A stretch of DNA of 64,000 bases from JBDHUW01 sp039809345. GTDB taxonomy: Bacteria > Patescibacteriota > Gracilibacteria > Absconditabacterales > Absconditicoccaceae. Below are positions 1 through 9,450 of the stretch, one piece after another (within the stretch, counting starts at the first letter, position 1; each line of letters begins with the position of its first letter). The translations under genes and the position numbers were made by a program. The notes under the pieces were generated by a model. The model was not told where the DNA came from, made no database searches, and saw only the letters and a program-made list of their open reading frames with translations. The stretch spans positions 1-64,000 of the forward strand of contig JBDHUW010000002.1 of assembly GCA_039809345.1 (NCBI GenBank). Reading direction: 5' to 3'.

Positions 1-344
1 TGCAATCTAATAAAATAGAATTCATTATCTCCATCCCCAGAAGCGGTGATTTTGTGCTCAATATTTGCTGGAATATAAATCAAATCATCTTCAAGGTATT
101 CGATTGGATCGTTGTCTTTAAATTCAATTGTACCAGCGCCATTTATTACTAAGAAAAATTCATCGATTTTATCGTGAAAATGCCAATCAAACTTCGCCCC
201 AGCTTTTAGGTAGCCCTTTGTCATCGCCTCGAAAAAAATAGAAACAGGATCGCTTTGGGATAAAAGAAGCTGACGGCTTCCTGTTCCTCCATGGGCATCC
301 TCTTTCGGAATTTGATGCAATGACTTTTTAAATGGCTTTCTCAT
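1..344 (-). CDS. Cupin-fold protein, C-terminus outside window
   Basis: The 114 visible residues start at ATG (342-344) and run off the left edge. They form a small beta-rich domain with the cupin pattern G(X)5HxH: WHFHDKIDEFFLVINGAG holds the two histidines and the glutamate that usually bind a metal, and IPANIEH looks like the second cupin motif. Cupins of this type bind small ligands or act as isomerases or dioxygenases; the substrate cannot be told. No in-frame TGA occurs in this part, unlike its neighbours. It is the last visible gene of a minus-strand series beginning near 2914. Confidence 0.75.
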   Translation of the reverse strand, partial: MRKPFKKSLHQIPKEDAHGGTGSRQLLLSQSDPVSIFFEAMTKGYLKAGAKFDWHFHDKIDEFFLVINGAGTIEFKDNDPIEYLEDDLIYIPANIEHKITASGDGDNEFYFIRL

Positions 345-405
345 GTGATTTCCTGTGATAAATAATGAATGATATTAAGCTCCCTACTCTGAAATATAAA
401 ACATC

Positions 406-1005
406 CTATCTTCTTTTCGAGGGATGATAATCATTGTTTTGGAGATTCCCTTCCATTGTAATCACACGCTCAATATTCTCTTTTACCACATCAGGATTTG
501 ATACGGGTCAAAACGCAATTGTATCATCAGTTTCGGTCCCAAATTCTTCTATCGTAATACTACCCTCATTCATCATACTGTTGAGGAAGCCATCTTTATC
601 AACATAAATTCAGGCTATATTTTTGATATAGATCGTCTTACATGTCCTATTCAGAAGTCCCCACTGGTTATAAATCGAGAGCATATCAGGAGTTACTATG
701 ATATAATCACCATAATGGCGTACAAACAACTGATATTGCTGATAGAGCAATCAAAAAACAAGCAACACTACCAATCAAATAAACGCCCCCATTCATACTC
801 AACTCTTCAATCAAAGGTACTTTATCACTCAAAAGAATAAAGCTCACGTAGCAAGATAGAGAAAAAGATATGGTAAAATATGGTAGAAGAATTTATGGGT
901 AGGCGATTTTATTACAACAAAAATCTTTTCATCAGGGTATGAGTCTTTCAACTTTGCTATAGTCTTTCTTTTGTGCTTTGTATCAAAAGCGTGTCATATT
1001 CTCAT
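406..1005 (-). CDS. Membrane protein with two TM helices and a PH-like domain
   Basis: 199 codons from ATG 1003-1005 to TAG 406-408, open only if TGA is Gly (at least ten in-frame TGA). Residues about 35-95 hold two hydrophobic helices (YHILPYLFLYLA and FIGLVVLLVFGLLY). After them comes a soluble beta-rich stretch (HYGDYIIVTPDMLSIYNQWG) typical of bacterial PH-like domains (bPH family), which sit on the inner membrane face. The N-terminus is basic. Function unknown. It lies 51 bp after the SRPBCC gene on the same strand. Confidence 0.7.
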
Positions 1006-1056
1006 AGATAAATGATATCTATTAGGAGAATGTTTACAAGATAATTAGAAAAAGTC

Positions 1057-1923
1057 TTATTCTCCCTTACTTTCCACATACTTTTTGAAATTATCTAGGA
1101 TGTTCTGTCGCCCTTCCTGTTGCTGTTCATGAGTATGAATAGTCTCAGCTTCAAACGTTTCTGTGATAGAAGTAGTACCGCATGTTGCATCGGCGAAATG
1201 AATACTAGCTTTTCTCCCATCATCCATAATGTATTCTATCACTGACATAGGTTCAACGTTTGTATATGTACCTGTGAAATTGAAGCTCATACTTCCGTCT
1301 TTGGCAGCCATAGTAGACAAGAACCTTCAGTTTACACGAAGGTCATTTTCTGCATATGTCGTATGTCGATCAGGATGTCCGCTATTCCAATGAGTGATGT
1401 CAGATGGCGTATTCCACTTCTCCCACACCGTCTCGATTGGTGCATATACACTTATTGCCACAGTGATTGAACCAAATGGCACTTCGCAAAGTTCTTTGAG
1501 AATAAGCAATGATTTTGGCCATGCTTCAGACATATAATCCGAGAACTCTTCTGTCATATCAACATCAACAGATACTGTAGTAGTACCACCACTTTCTGCA
1601 AATGAATAATTTTCAAGTGCATTTGCTCGCGGAGCATCAGTGCGTATTTCACCGTCATTGATTTCAGCAAGATGCTTTATTGATATGAATTCAAACAATC
1701 TATTTTCAGCTATTTCAGCCAACATTCATCCTATCTTTTCAAGGTGTTCTGGATGAGGACCTAGAAACTTTATTTTAGATCACGTTGACCGATCTCATTC
1801 AAATCGAGATCACGCTGGGTTGAACGCACTTGTTCGTTTCCTATATCCTGTATCGTCAAGCATAGTATATCGTACTCTTTGTACAGGCGCATTAATCGCA
1901 ATAGAGAATTGCTTTTTCAACAT
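1057..1923 (-). CDS. Tandem SRPBCC (AHSA1-like) protein
   Basis: 288 aa. Two START/SRPBCC-like halves are visible: residues 1-130 begin FSIAINAPVQRV and residues 140-288 contain ITVAISVYAPIETVWEKW, the usual first strand and helix (hAPxexVwxxw) of the AHSA1 and polyketide-cyclase-like fold. These domains make a deep hydrophobic cavity that binds lipids or polyketides or contacts Hsp90-type chaperones; the ligand is unknown. Translation passes through several TGA (Gly), including one at 1327-1329 that would cut the gene in two under the standard code. It ends at a TAA or TAG codon at the 1057 end. Confidence 0.75.
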
Positions 1924-1964
1924 AGTAGATAAGATATTGGGTAAAGATTAGATTAACTATGTCA

Positions 1965-2315
1965 CTATAGTAAAATAGACAATAAAATTCCAATACAAAA
2001 CATGATAATTCATCACGTGAAGACCATTTTTGATGTAACTTTTATAGAAAAAAAATGAAAGAGATAATATTGGATGAATTCAGCATTCTCGTCTATTGCA
2101 GAACCATAAAGATTACGAATTCTAAATTCTAGTTTGGTAAGTGGGCAATATCATAATATCAACCGGCACAACATCCATCCACATAATATCACCACATACC
2201 GAAAATCAAATTTATCAAATATCCATCACACGAGAACAAATAACGCAAAAAGAAGATGAAATATAAACATCAGATTAGCTATTCATCTATAAATTCATTT
2301 ACGTTTATTAAGCAT
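1965..2315 (-). CDS. DUF2784-like small membrane protein
   Basis: 116 aa, ATG 2313-2315 to TAG 1965-1967. Hydrophobic N-terminal helix (LMFIFHLLFALFVLVGW), a second helix, then the DUF2784 signature GYCPLTKLE with R and G residues following, and a final hydrophobic segment. The key Gly before YCPLT is encoded by TGA. DUF2784 proteins are integral membrane proteins without known activity. The gene sits 5 bp below the HD-domain gene and 41 bp above the SRPBCC gene, so co-transcription is likely. Confidence 0.75.
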
Positions 2316-2320
2316 CTAAT

Positions 2321-2914
2321 CTATTTCATCATAAATGACACATCCTCAATCCCCTTTCACTGATACAATTCTTCATACAGCTTCTTTCTTCTCGTGAGAA
2401 ATTTTTCAACCTCAGGCAATGTAACTCTCCTCTCAAAATCCTTATACATTTTTGCTCTTCCTCTCTCAAAAAGATCTTCAAGTGATAGATTTGGGTTCTC
2501 TCGCCAGTCGATTGCCATGAAGGGTCAAACATAATGAGATGCCGCATCACATGATGAAAGTATTTGCACCTCAATCGGCGTAGTACGCAAATCAATTTCC
2601 ATTTTCTTTTCGATCAGTCATCGTAAGGTAATGATGCCCTCTATATCTGAATCTTCATATCCACACTCTGACAATAAATCTCTCACTTGTATTACTCACT
2701 CATCATGAGCCAATCAACAAATTTTATTAAAATCATGCACTCGCACTAGTGCATCTACAATGTCCTTTCTCGCTTTTGGATATTGAGGAAGCAAATTAGT
2801 GCATAGATTTTCTACAATCAAGAGATGATATTGCACATATCGCTTATGATGTTTGAATGATTCTTTGTTTGCCAGTGTGATTACTGTGTCCTTCAATTGT
2901 TGGAGTGAATGCAT
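2321..2914 (-). CDS. HD-domain phosphohydrolase-like protein
   Basis: 197 aa, ATG 2912-2914 (an in-frame TAG lies directly upstream) to TAG 2321-2323. The metal-binding pattern is visible: H in HHKRYVQYH near residue 23, VHDFNKIC, then LAHDEG, and a late D in SSCDAASHYVGPF. This fits an HD superfamily metal-dependent phosphohydrolase acting on nucleotides or similar esters; substrate unknown. Gly residues in GLAHDEG, LRGLIEK, HYVGPF and YQGKG are TGA codons. Under the standard code only fragments are seen. Confidence 0.7.
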
Positions 2915-2948
2915 CTATATAACATTTGATATAAAATCAGCTACTATC

Positions 2949-3872
2949 CTATTCTTTCAACAAATGCACCCATTGCTCTTTCAATTTCTTGATTTTGGGT
3001 GATATGACTATTTGGCAGTAAGGTCTATCAGCATGTTGATCATAATAGTTTTGATGGTATCACTCTGCTACTCGAAATTGATTTAGTTGACGGAGCTGGG
3101 TGACTATTGGTTTATCATAGATCTTTTGCTCTTCTAGAGAAACAACGACTTTTTCTGCTACCTCTTGCTGGAATTTATCACGATAAAATATCACAGATTT
3201 ATACTGTTCACCGACATCTGCTCCCTGTCTATCTACAGATGTAGGATCATGAAGTGTGAAAAATACCTGAAGCAATGTTTCATATGTAATTACAGCTGGA
3301 TCAAAAGTCACCTGAATTACTTCGATATGCCCAGTGCACCCCGTGCAGATATGTTCATATGTAGGCGCTTTTCTTCTTCCGCCAGCATATCAAGATAGTA
3401 CTTGCAATACTCAGCGCAAGCGTTGTATACCAGCTTCTATACACCAAAAGCATCCTCCTCCAAATACAGCAATCTCGTGTTTTGGCATCTCTACACGTCA
3501 TGGAACAAACTTCATAGACAGTGAGTTTACACAGTGACGAGTATTCTTTTCAGTCAACTGTTCACCTATAAACACATGTCCCAAGTGTCAATTACAATTG
3601 GCACATATTATCTCAGTACGCATCCCATCTGCATCATCTACTCGCTTGACTGCCCCTGGAACCGCGTCATCAAAACTCGGCCATCCACACTCACTGGCAA
3701 ATTTATCATCTGCACTATATAAAGCACTGCCACATTGACGACAATAATATACACCAGCTTCTCTGGTGTTTACGTACTCTCACGTAAATGGCATCTCCGT
3801 GCCTTTATGGATGAGGACTTTTTCTTCTTCAGGAGAGAGAGAAGAAACTTGGATTTTTGGGAGGATATTCAT
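2949..3872 (-). CDS. msrAB: Fused peptide-methionine sulfoxide reductase MsrB-MsrA
   Basis: 307 aa, ATG 3870-3872 to TAG. Residues 1-140 are MsrB: zinc pairs CRQCG and CANCN, and the catalytic segment HCVNSLSMKF. Residues 145-307 are MsrA: GGCFWCIE with the catalytic Cys, and YYDQHADRPYC near the end. Together they reduce both R- and S-methionine sulfoxide using thioredoxin; a thioredoxin gene lies at 33490-33834. The B-then-A order is opposite to many pilin-type fusions but known in bacteria. No signal peptide, so cytoplasmic. Six or more TGA codons give Gly, including the Gly in LSGYAGG. Confidence 0.93.
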
Positions 3873-3974
3873 ACTTATAAATGTAATTAAACAAGGATGT
3901 CTTGCAATACATTACTAAACAAATAATCGTCACAAACTTATAGAAATCACTTGTAATCAAGGCACTCAACCAAC

Positions 3975-3999
3975 AATCCCTGCTGAATCAGCAGGGATT
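3975..3999. terminator. Perfect 10-bp hairpin
   Basis: AATCCCTGCT and AGCAGGGATT pair perfectly around GAATC, followed on the plus strand by ATTTT. It sits between msrAB and the minus-strand gene ending at 4069, behind a second hairpin, and probably helps isolate the two transcripts. Confidence 0.5.
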
Positions 4000-4017
4000 A
4001 TTTTCGCATAACAAAAA

Positions 4018-4045
4018 CCGGTCGATGGAGGATACCATCGACCGG
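4018..4045 (-). terminator. Rho-independent terminator of the 4069-4722 gene
   Basis: An 11-bp perfect stem (CCGGTCGATGG / CCATCGACCGG) with a 6-nt loop lies 24 nt past the TGA that ends the gene and is followed on the minus strand by GTTTTTG. Its position supports translation ending at that TGA, since no TAA or TAG occurs in frame before the hairpin. Confidence 0.65.
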
Positions 4046-4068
4046 GAGAAGATTTTTTTTGATTGTAC

Positions 4069-4722
4069 TCATACAATGTACTTTCGCTCGTAGTACAGCG
4101 TCAAGAATACTGTCAAGAGTGCTCCTCCACCATTGACCAATGGTAGCACAAGCTCCCACTTGGTCTTGCAAAGAAGTGCTGTCTCATATCCTGCTACAGA
4201 CCAGCCTATTAAGAATAATGACCAAGATAGCAGTGGCTCATTACTGCTTTTTGACTTTACAATATCTGTTACAATAAAGTAGAAGCCAATAGCCAAAGAT
4301 GCCTGTATAGCCATATTAGCCAATACATTCATCGCGGTAAACCCCCATAGTAGGAATGAGCATACTGCAAGTCCTAATGCTATCCATTGATCTGGACTTA
4401 GTCTAGGATTAAGAGGGACATCTGTCTCTGCTTCAATCTCTAGCTTCTTCTTTTTCAATACCCGTACTACCGAGTATATAAAGACAGTTAGTGCACCTGA
4501 CGGCATGATAGCAGGTCCTAACCATAAATCGCTAATGCGAATATAGGTTAGGAAACTCACACTATCCCCAACTAGCCATATCCCAAAGGCTAGTGGATTT
4601 GGAGTGAATTCTTTGTCTTTGATTATATGCCACACATATGTGACAATAGCACTTACAAAGACAACAAATTGGATTTGAGAGAGCGAGGATAAGCTCTCCC
4701 AGTAAGTTATTAGTTGATTCAT
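4069..4722 (-). CDS. Polytopic membrane protein ending at TGA
   Basis: 217 aa with about six or seven hydrophobic helices (for example FVVFVSAIVTYVW, LGLAVCSFLLWGF, ALLTVFLTLYY) and a charged cytoplasmic loop KKKKLEIEAETD. Family not recognised. All glycines use GGN and there is no internal TGA, unlike most genes here. The frame ends at TGA 4069-4071; read as Gly, it would run more than 80 codons through two hairpins and into msrAB. The simplest view is a standard-code gene acquired by transfer together with the divergent gene at 4863. Confidence 0.7.
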   Translation of the reverse strand: MNQLITYWESLSSLSQIQFVVFVSAIVTYVWHIIKDKEFTPNPLAFGIWLVGDSVSFLTYIRISDLWLGPAIMPSGALTVFIYSVVRVLKKKKLEIEAETDVPLNPRLSPDQWIALGLAVCSFLLWGFTAMNVLANMAIQASLAIGFYFIVTDIVKSKSSNEPLLSWSLFLIGWSVAGYETALLCKTKWELVLPLVNGGGALLTVFLTLYYERKYIV

Positions 4723-4862
4723 ATATTTTGTTTTAGTGTAAAAGTATTATAAACTTCCGACACAGAATGTCAATGTTTGTGGTACAATAAATTTCATTGA
4801 CTACTCTGTAATTATACATATACTGTGTAAACCATTCATAAACACAAAAAATATAAATAAAT

Positions 4863-5615
4863 ATGGAAATACTAATAATCTATATAATATTGCTAGGCTT
4901 AGCTATATCTATCTTATCTGCTATCTTCTTTCCATTAGATCAAATCTTTCAATCTATGAAAAAGAATTATGCAAAAGAAAACCTTCAGGTTCACCATGTA
5001 ATGTATCATGTTCTTTTCAAAAAATCATGGTATAAGCAAAGTCTAATCTACCTCTGTATCACGGCTTTGTTCGCATTATTGGCGCACTATAGATTTGGCT
5101 TTAGCGAGTCAATATACACGGAAAAGATTTTAGTCGTTACAGGATGCATACTTGCAACGTATTGGATTGTATACCTAAAACTGTACTTTGATTACAGTGT
5201 ATTCATGGAGGATATAGCGACAAGAAAAGCTATGTTTAAATCAGTCAAAAACATTGCTATTACTGCTCCTCCTATCAGCATCACGCTACCTAGCCTGGGG
5301 TCACCACGCATCTCGGCATCTGAGTTTGTCACAGAAATCATGAAGAATAGCTACCTCAGGGAACTCTTCATCGATAATAAAAAAGATTTTGATGACATAG
5401 TAAATGAATTGTTCTATGTCGTGAAACAAATCATGGCACTCAACTATGGACGTGATCCATATGAGTGGCGAGGCATATTCAAAAAAGCTATTAAAGTCAT
5501 TGATAAAAATAGCCTATCGAGGCTTGAGGTCATATCAGATGCCATAAAAAGTAAGGCATATGTAGAAGATACCTCACTTATATCAATACTGAAAAAAGGA
5601 AAGCTGGGCGTATGA
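4863..5615 (+). CDS. Membrane-anchored protein of unknown function ending at TGA
   Basis: 250 aa. Three hydrophobic helices (residues 1-25, about 62-75 and 88-108) are followed by a soluble domain of about 140 residues rich in Ile, Lys and Asp. Not recognised. Every Gly is GGN and no TGA occurs inside. The frame ends at TGA 5613-5615, which lies in the loop of a terminator hairpin. Read as Gly, translation would continue about 55 codons antisense to the next gene. It is divergent from 4069-4722, with a shared AT-rich promoter region at 4723-4862. Confidence 0.7.
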   Translation: MEILIIYIILLGLAISILSAIFFPLDQIFQSMKKNYAKENLQVHHVMYHVLFKKSWYKQSLIYLCITALFALLAHYRFGFSESIYTEKILVVTGCILATYWIVYLKLYFDYSVFMEDIATRKAMFKSVKNIAITAPPISITLPSLGSPRISASEFVTEIMKNSYLRELFIDNKKDFDDIVNELFYVVKQIMALNYGRDPYEWRGIFKKAIKVIDKNSLSRLEVISDAIKSKAYVEDTSLISILKKGKLGV

Positions 5616-5624
5616 GCCCAGCTT
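5601..5624 (+). terminator. Terminator hairpin whose loop holds the TGA stop
   Basis: AAGCTGGGC and GCCCAGCTT form a perfect 9-bp stem; the six-base loop GTATGA contains the gene's final Val codon and TGA. TTATTTAATTTTA follows. A message ending here has no further stop codon, so UGA must stop translation or the ribosome stalls at the 3' end. Confidence 0.65.
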
Positions 5625-5691
5625 TATTTAATTTTACGTGGACATGTAGTAACCCCAATCAAAGAGTATAATCCACAATACTACAACCATA

Positions 5692-6459
5692 CTACCCCAT
5701 TTTGATCACATGCTTCGTATGATCTACATAGCGAATTGGAATCTGCAAATGCGCCAATCTCATTTTGATATGTTCATTGATAACTTCAATATCCATCAGA
5801 TTTCACTGCTCATCATAGAGAAAAGTCCTACCGAGAATAATCTCTTTGGGCAGGTTGTTGTGAATCACATAGAGCAAGTTGTAAATCCGATAATCTAGAT
5901 TATACAATGTCTCTCATGGGATATAGTGATATTCTATAAACAATGTCTGGTTTCACAATAGAATAGGATTTTTGGCTAATAATATAAATGTATTCAACAG
6001 GTATCCACCAATAATCGGATATTTACTCCATTTCTCATGAGTATTATGAAGAAGAAAATCTGCGATGCGATCCTGGGATGCTTGTTCTGGATATCGCTTT
6101 TGTATCTTTTGTAATTGAAGTCCATAGTAGCACTCGATACCATACTGCGTTGCCAAAACAGCGAAATTCGTGAAGTCAGAAAGTCAAATATATCTTTTCT
6201 TGTGTGTCTTCACTAGGTCCCAATCAATCTCATGAAGATATGTACACAAATCGATTCATCAACTTATAAACCAAATAGTATCAATATCTGGATTGCGCAC
6301 AGCATCATGAAATGCTTCAAGTTTTCACTGGTGTGAAAGTTCATAAAACATACAATCAATATATGGAATCGCATATTTATCCAAGAATGTGATATCTGAT
6401 TGATACGTGTCAGTCTGTGAATATGTGAATGGCTTTGAAAGGTTTACGAGTCAGATCAT
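5692..6459 (-). CDS. S66-family LD-carboxypeptidase-like protein
   Basis: 255 aa, ATG 6457-6459 to TAG 5692-5694. The S66 core is recognisable: AFHDAVRNPDIDTIWFISGGIDL around residue 70 (the family's R/S-GG strand with the nucleophile Ser), then IDWDLVKTHKKRYIGLSDFTNF. S66 enzymes cut the L,D bond of murein tetrapeptides during cell-wall recycling. The conserved Glu and His should lie in the C-terminal half; EVINEH near residue 225 is a candidate. The N-terminus is short for the family. Several Gly are TGA. Confidence 0.72.
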
Positions 6460-6537
6460 GATTATGATACACAAAAATGAATACGTAAAATATGTACAAA
6501 ACACGACATGATTGCAAGTGATATATAGGGTTACCCA

Positions 6538-7194
6538 CTATTTTCCACTATCCTCCGCTCTCATATCTTTGACCTTCTTTGTCTCCTCATCAAATTTATA
6601 ATATGAATCTAGGAGATAATACCCTTTTGTGTAGTTTTTTGCGACTGATTGAATTTGTCATGGAAGATGGAATATCTCACCATTTGAGAATTTATAAAAT
6701 TTAATCAATCTTGCTAAAAATAGGCTTATAGAAGCGACAATCATCCTCATCTTGATGTCTTTTGATTCTGGCAAGAAATATCTGATACCAGATTGATAAT
6801 TATCTATATACTGTTTTATGTCTTGCTGACCTGTAGGAAGAGTTGGGGGATTGGAGATAAATGGGGGTCTATGTAACTTCTGTGCATCAAAATACAAGTT
6901 TACTAATCCCCTAAGTTCAATCAAGGTATTTCTCAAAACTATAGATTCCTTTTCATTTTCTGGCATGTTCTTGTTTAAAATATTCGTAAGCTGATTACTA
7001 ATACAATGCACTACTCATGTAACCAATAAATCTTCAGGGAGCTCTGTATATATTCTCATATGATTCCAATAATTCCTAGAGGCATGAACATATGTATCTA
7101 AACGATTATCACGGACCAACACTCACTTTGGCCATGTTTCAATGTGCTTTACATCGAGAAAATCGGAAGCTGGGATATTCTTTAAAGTTGCCAT
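6538..7194 (-). CDS. Hypothetical protein
   Basis: 218 aa, ATG 7192-7194 to TAG 6538-6540. The family is not recognised. Mostly helical and polar; RMIVASISLFLARLIKFYKF near residue 170 is a possible amphipathic helix, and the C-terminus is highly charged (EETKKVKDMRAEDSGK). Few in-frame TGA: one in PKGVLV, one in VTGVVH and one after IFHLP. Same strand as the S66 gene 78 bp downstream. Confidence 0.6.
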
Positions 7195-7283
7195 AGTATT
7201 GTGCTCAAGCATAAAAGGGGATCTATTTTACTGCACGACAATATTATACTCTTTCTAGCGCTCTGTGCAAGAGAAGAACCATC

Positions 7284-8012
7284 TTACAACTCATACTCAA
7301 ATCCATTCCTGCTCCAAAACCGCAGTGGTGAATGCATATCAATCGGGTCAATTCATGTCCCAGACAAAACATCTCTTCGTCTTTGGGAAATTTGTTCTCT
7401 AGAAAGCTTTGTTGCTTCTTCAGGGGTGAGAACTCATAATCTCACTGAGCATTGAATGACATGGGTATCTGGAGCAATCTCAATAAACTGTTTATTTGAC
7501 AATTTTACATGGCAGTACTCCCCTAATATATAACTCCAATAATGAAAAATCTTTGGTCAAGAAAGGTAAGGGAATCACTTTTTATGTTGCACTTGAATTA
7601 CCTGTTGAAGTTTCAAAAAATCATATCAAACATTGTGTATAAGATTTGATACAGTTTTCCATTCCGCAGAGATAGTCTGAGCAATAGTAGACCATATAGC
7701 TATGTGCCTTGTAGGTTGCAGAGCAACCTTATATTTCACCAACGCATAGTGTAATTCTTGAGTTGACGCTTGCGCTGATTTTTCAATATCAAATATTCGA
7801 TTCGTGTCTGCATCATTATACGTTTTTATTGCTGCTTCCCATAATGCATAACTATTCCTTTGATAGTTTAATGCCATCGGTAAGGTAAAATACGTGAGTT
7901 TCTCTTCATCATTGCAGAAAACAGGATGTACATCTTCCGGCATCGCCATATGTCAAAGATATCACTCTTTGTATGCGTGCAAGAGCTTTTTACAATTTTC
8001 TCTTAAGGTCAT
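7284..8012 (-). CDS. Uncharacterised protein with a possible HhH-GPD-like segment
   Basis: 242 aa, ATG 8010-8012 to TAA 7284-7286. The C-terminal third contains IEIAPDTHVIQCSVRLGVL, which resembles the (V)DTHV...RLG segment of endonuclease-III/HhH-GPD DNA glycosylases including the catalytic-position Asp. No iron-sulfur Cys cluster is visible and the N-terminal helices are not diagnostic, so the assignment is only suggestive. TGA codons encode Gly in YLGHM, NVGYDF, KKGFPYLSG and GTGIDP. Upstream AT-rich sequence 8013-8125 may hold its promoter. Confidence 0.5.
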
Positions 8013-8125
8013 AGAACAGTTATATACAAGTAAGACAAATAAAAATGTCGTGACGAAGGTAATTTTCCTTGAGATCAAAGTCGAAGTTTAGCTTTGAAAG
8101 AAATATTTGTTGTCATAAAAAGGCA

Positions 8126-8686
8126 TTAGAATGTAATGATTATTTTATACGTATCCAAAAATTCTCCAGCTAATTCCTTTGCTTTATCTAAAGTTAAATA
8201 ACTTTCTTTTTGCTTAAGTTTCTGTATTGCATATTCCTCAGCTTCTGAGTAACTCAATCAGCGCTCGCCTAGATGGTGTATAAATACAAGCATTCACTTC
8301 CGAGTGATAAATTTGAATGATTCAGCATTTTTTACAACCTCATAAAAGATATTGCCTGAGTTTTCTGTATTGTGATGTAACTGTATAGACATACAAATAT
8401 CTTCTATATCACTATTTTCAACATTGCGTTCTTGAAGTCGAACACGCGCCATTTGAGAAGAAAGGATTGTATGGCTCTTCATCGTATTAGAATTACGAAC
8501 ATTTGAAAATACACAATGCGCTAAGTATAACGCTACTAACACTTTATTTTCATCTATACCGTATGCTTTAGCCAAAATCTTTCAATAATGAATTGCTATT
8601 TCAGTTAATTCCCAAGCAGGCGCAAGATTTTTTATAGTACATTCTTGCATATATTTTCTAGCTTCTTCAACCAATGCACTATTCAT
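8126..8686 (-). CDS. HD-like protein with altered HD motif
   Basis: 186 aa, ATG 8684-8686 to TAA 8126-8128. The helical pattern matches the HD superfamily: EIAIHYGKILAKAYG, then VLVALYLAHCVF where the HD pair should be, HTILSSQMARVRL, and DICMSIQLHHN. The diagnostic His-Asp is replaced by His-Cys, so metal catalysis is doubtful. It may be a binding or pseudo-enzyme member. Two TGA are read as Gly near the C-terminus (GMLVF, ERGLSYS) and one in HYGK. Confidence 0.5.
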
Positions 8687-8823
8687 TATCTATATACTAT
8701 AAACATAAAAATAGACTTTAAAATTTTTTTCCCTTTTACATTTCAGTCATAGTAACAATTTAGTTTTTTATTCATAGAGAAATTTTTTATTATTCTCAAT
8801 ATGTGCATTGTTGTTATACTAGA

Positions 8824-9090
8824 TTACTTATAAATTTCACCTCTATGCCCTATAATCGCAACAATAATTAACTTTCCCCTCTCATCAATATCTACTATGA
8901 CGCAATAGTCTCCAATACGATATCTATATGTTCAGTGCTCAAAATCGACCAGAACTTCTGCATATACTTGCGGATTCAGAAGTGAACAAAAATAATCAAG
9001 TTTATGTTTAATTCTTTGTTGCATTACTCTATCTAAGGATTTTAGCTGTTTTTCAGCTTTAGGAGAAAAAATAACATGCCATAGAAACAT
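8824..9090 (-). CDS. RelE/ParE-type toxin
   Basis: 88 aa, ATG 9088-9090 to TAA. Fits RelE-like mRNA interferases in length and pattern: VIFSPKAEKQLKSLDRVMQQRI, then YRYRIGDYCVIVDID and IIVAIIGHRGEIYK, with the basic surface and late Arg/His/Tyr used for catalysis. RelE toxins cut mRNA in the ribosomal A site. Its antitoxin gene lies directly upstream (9098-9355, 7-bp gap), the usual antitoxin-first order. One TGA (Gly in EHGTYRYR) ties it to the recoded host. Confidence 0.88.
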
Positions 9091-9097
9091 AAAGATA

Positions 9098-9355
9098 TTA
9101 TTTTAATCATAAATCTTTCCATACTTTCTCAGCTGGGATACCCCTTCATTGTTTTACTTCTTTTCTCGCTTCATCAAGCATCTTCCAAAACCCTGATGAA
9201 TTATACATCTCACGCTCCTCCTCACTAAGAGCAGGAACAATCACAAATTCTGGCTTGTTTCTTTTTCAGAGTGCAAGCGGTTTGCGGTGCATCTTCACTT
9301 TTTCTAGGTATGAAGCCATATTTTTACGAAATTCACTTAATGCAACTGTATTCAT
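9098..9355 (-). CDS. Phd/YefM-type antitoxin
   Basis: 85 aa, ATG 9353-9355 to TAA. The N-terminal AbrB/Phd fold is visible (TVALSEFRKNMASYLEKVK...KPLALGKRNKPEFVIVP), which binds the operon's operator, followed by a charged disordered tail (ARKEVKQGRGIPAEKVWKDLGLK) that wraps the toxin. Three TGA codons encode Gly. A palindromic AT-rich stretch near 9385-9412 (ACAAATTGTACAATTTGTAC) just upstream is a good operator candidate for autoregulation. Confidence 0.85.
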
Positions 9356-9383
9356 CGCAATATTGATGAAAAAACAAATACGT

Positions 9384-9403
9384 ACAAATTGTACAATTTG
9401 TAC
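9384..9403. promoter_or_regulatory. Palindromic operator candidate of the TA operon
   Basis: Overlapping inverted repeats built on TGTACAA and TTGTACA lie about 30-55 bp upstream of the antitoxin start, between the recombinase gene end and the TA operon. Phd/YefM antitoxins bind such palindromes to repress their own promoter. The role is inferred from position and symmetry only. Confidence 0.45.
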
Positions 9404-9450
9404 AATATAATGCAAGAGTAAGTAGTTATAAAAAAGAATGAGAAAAGCAC

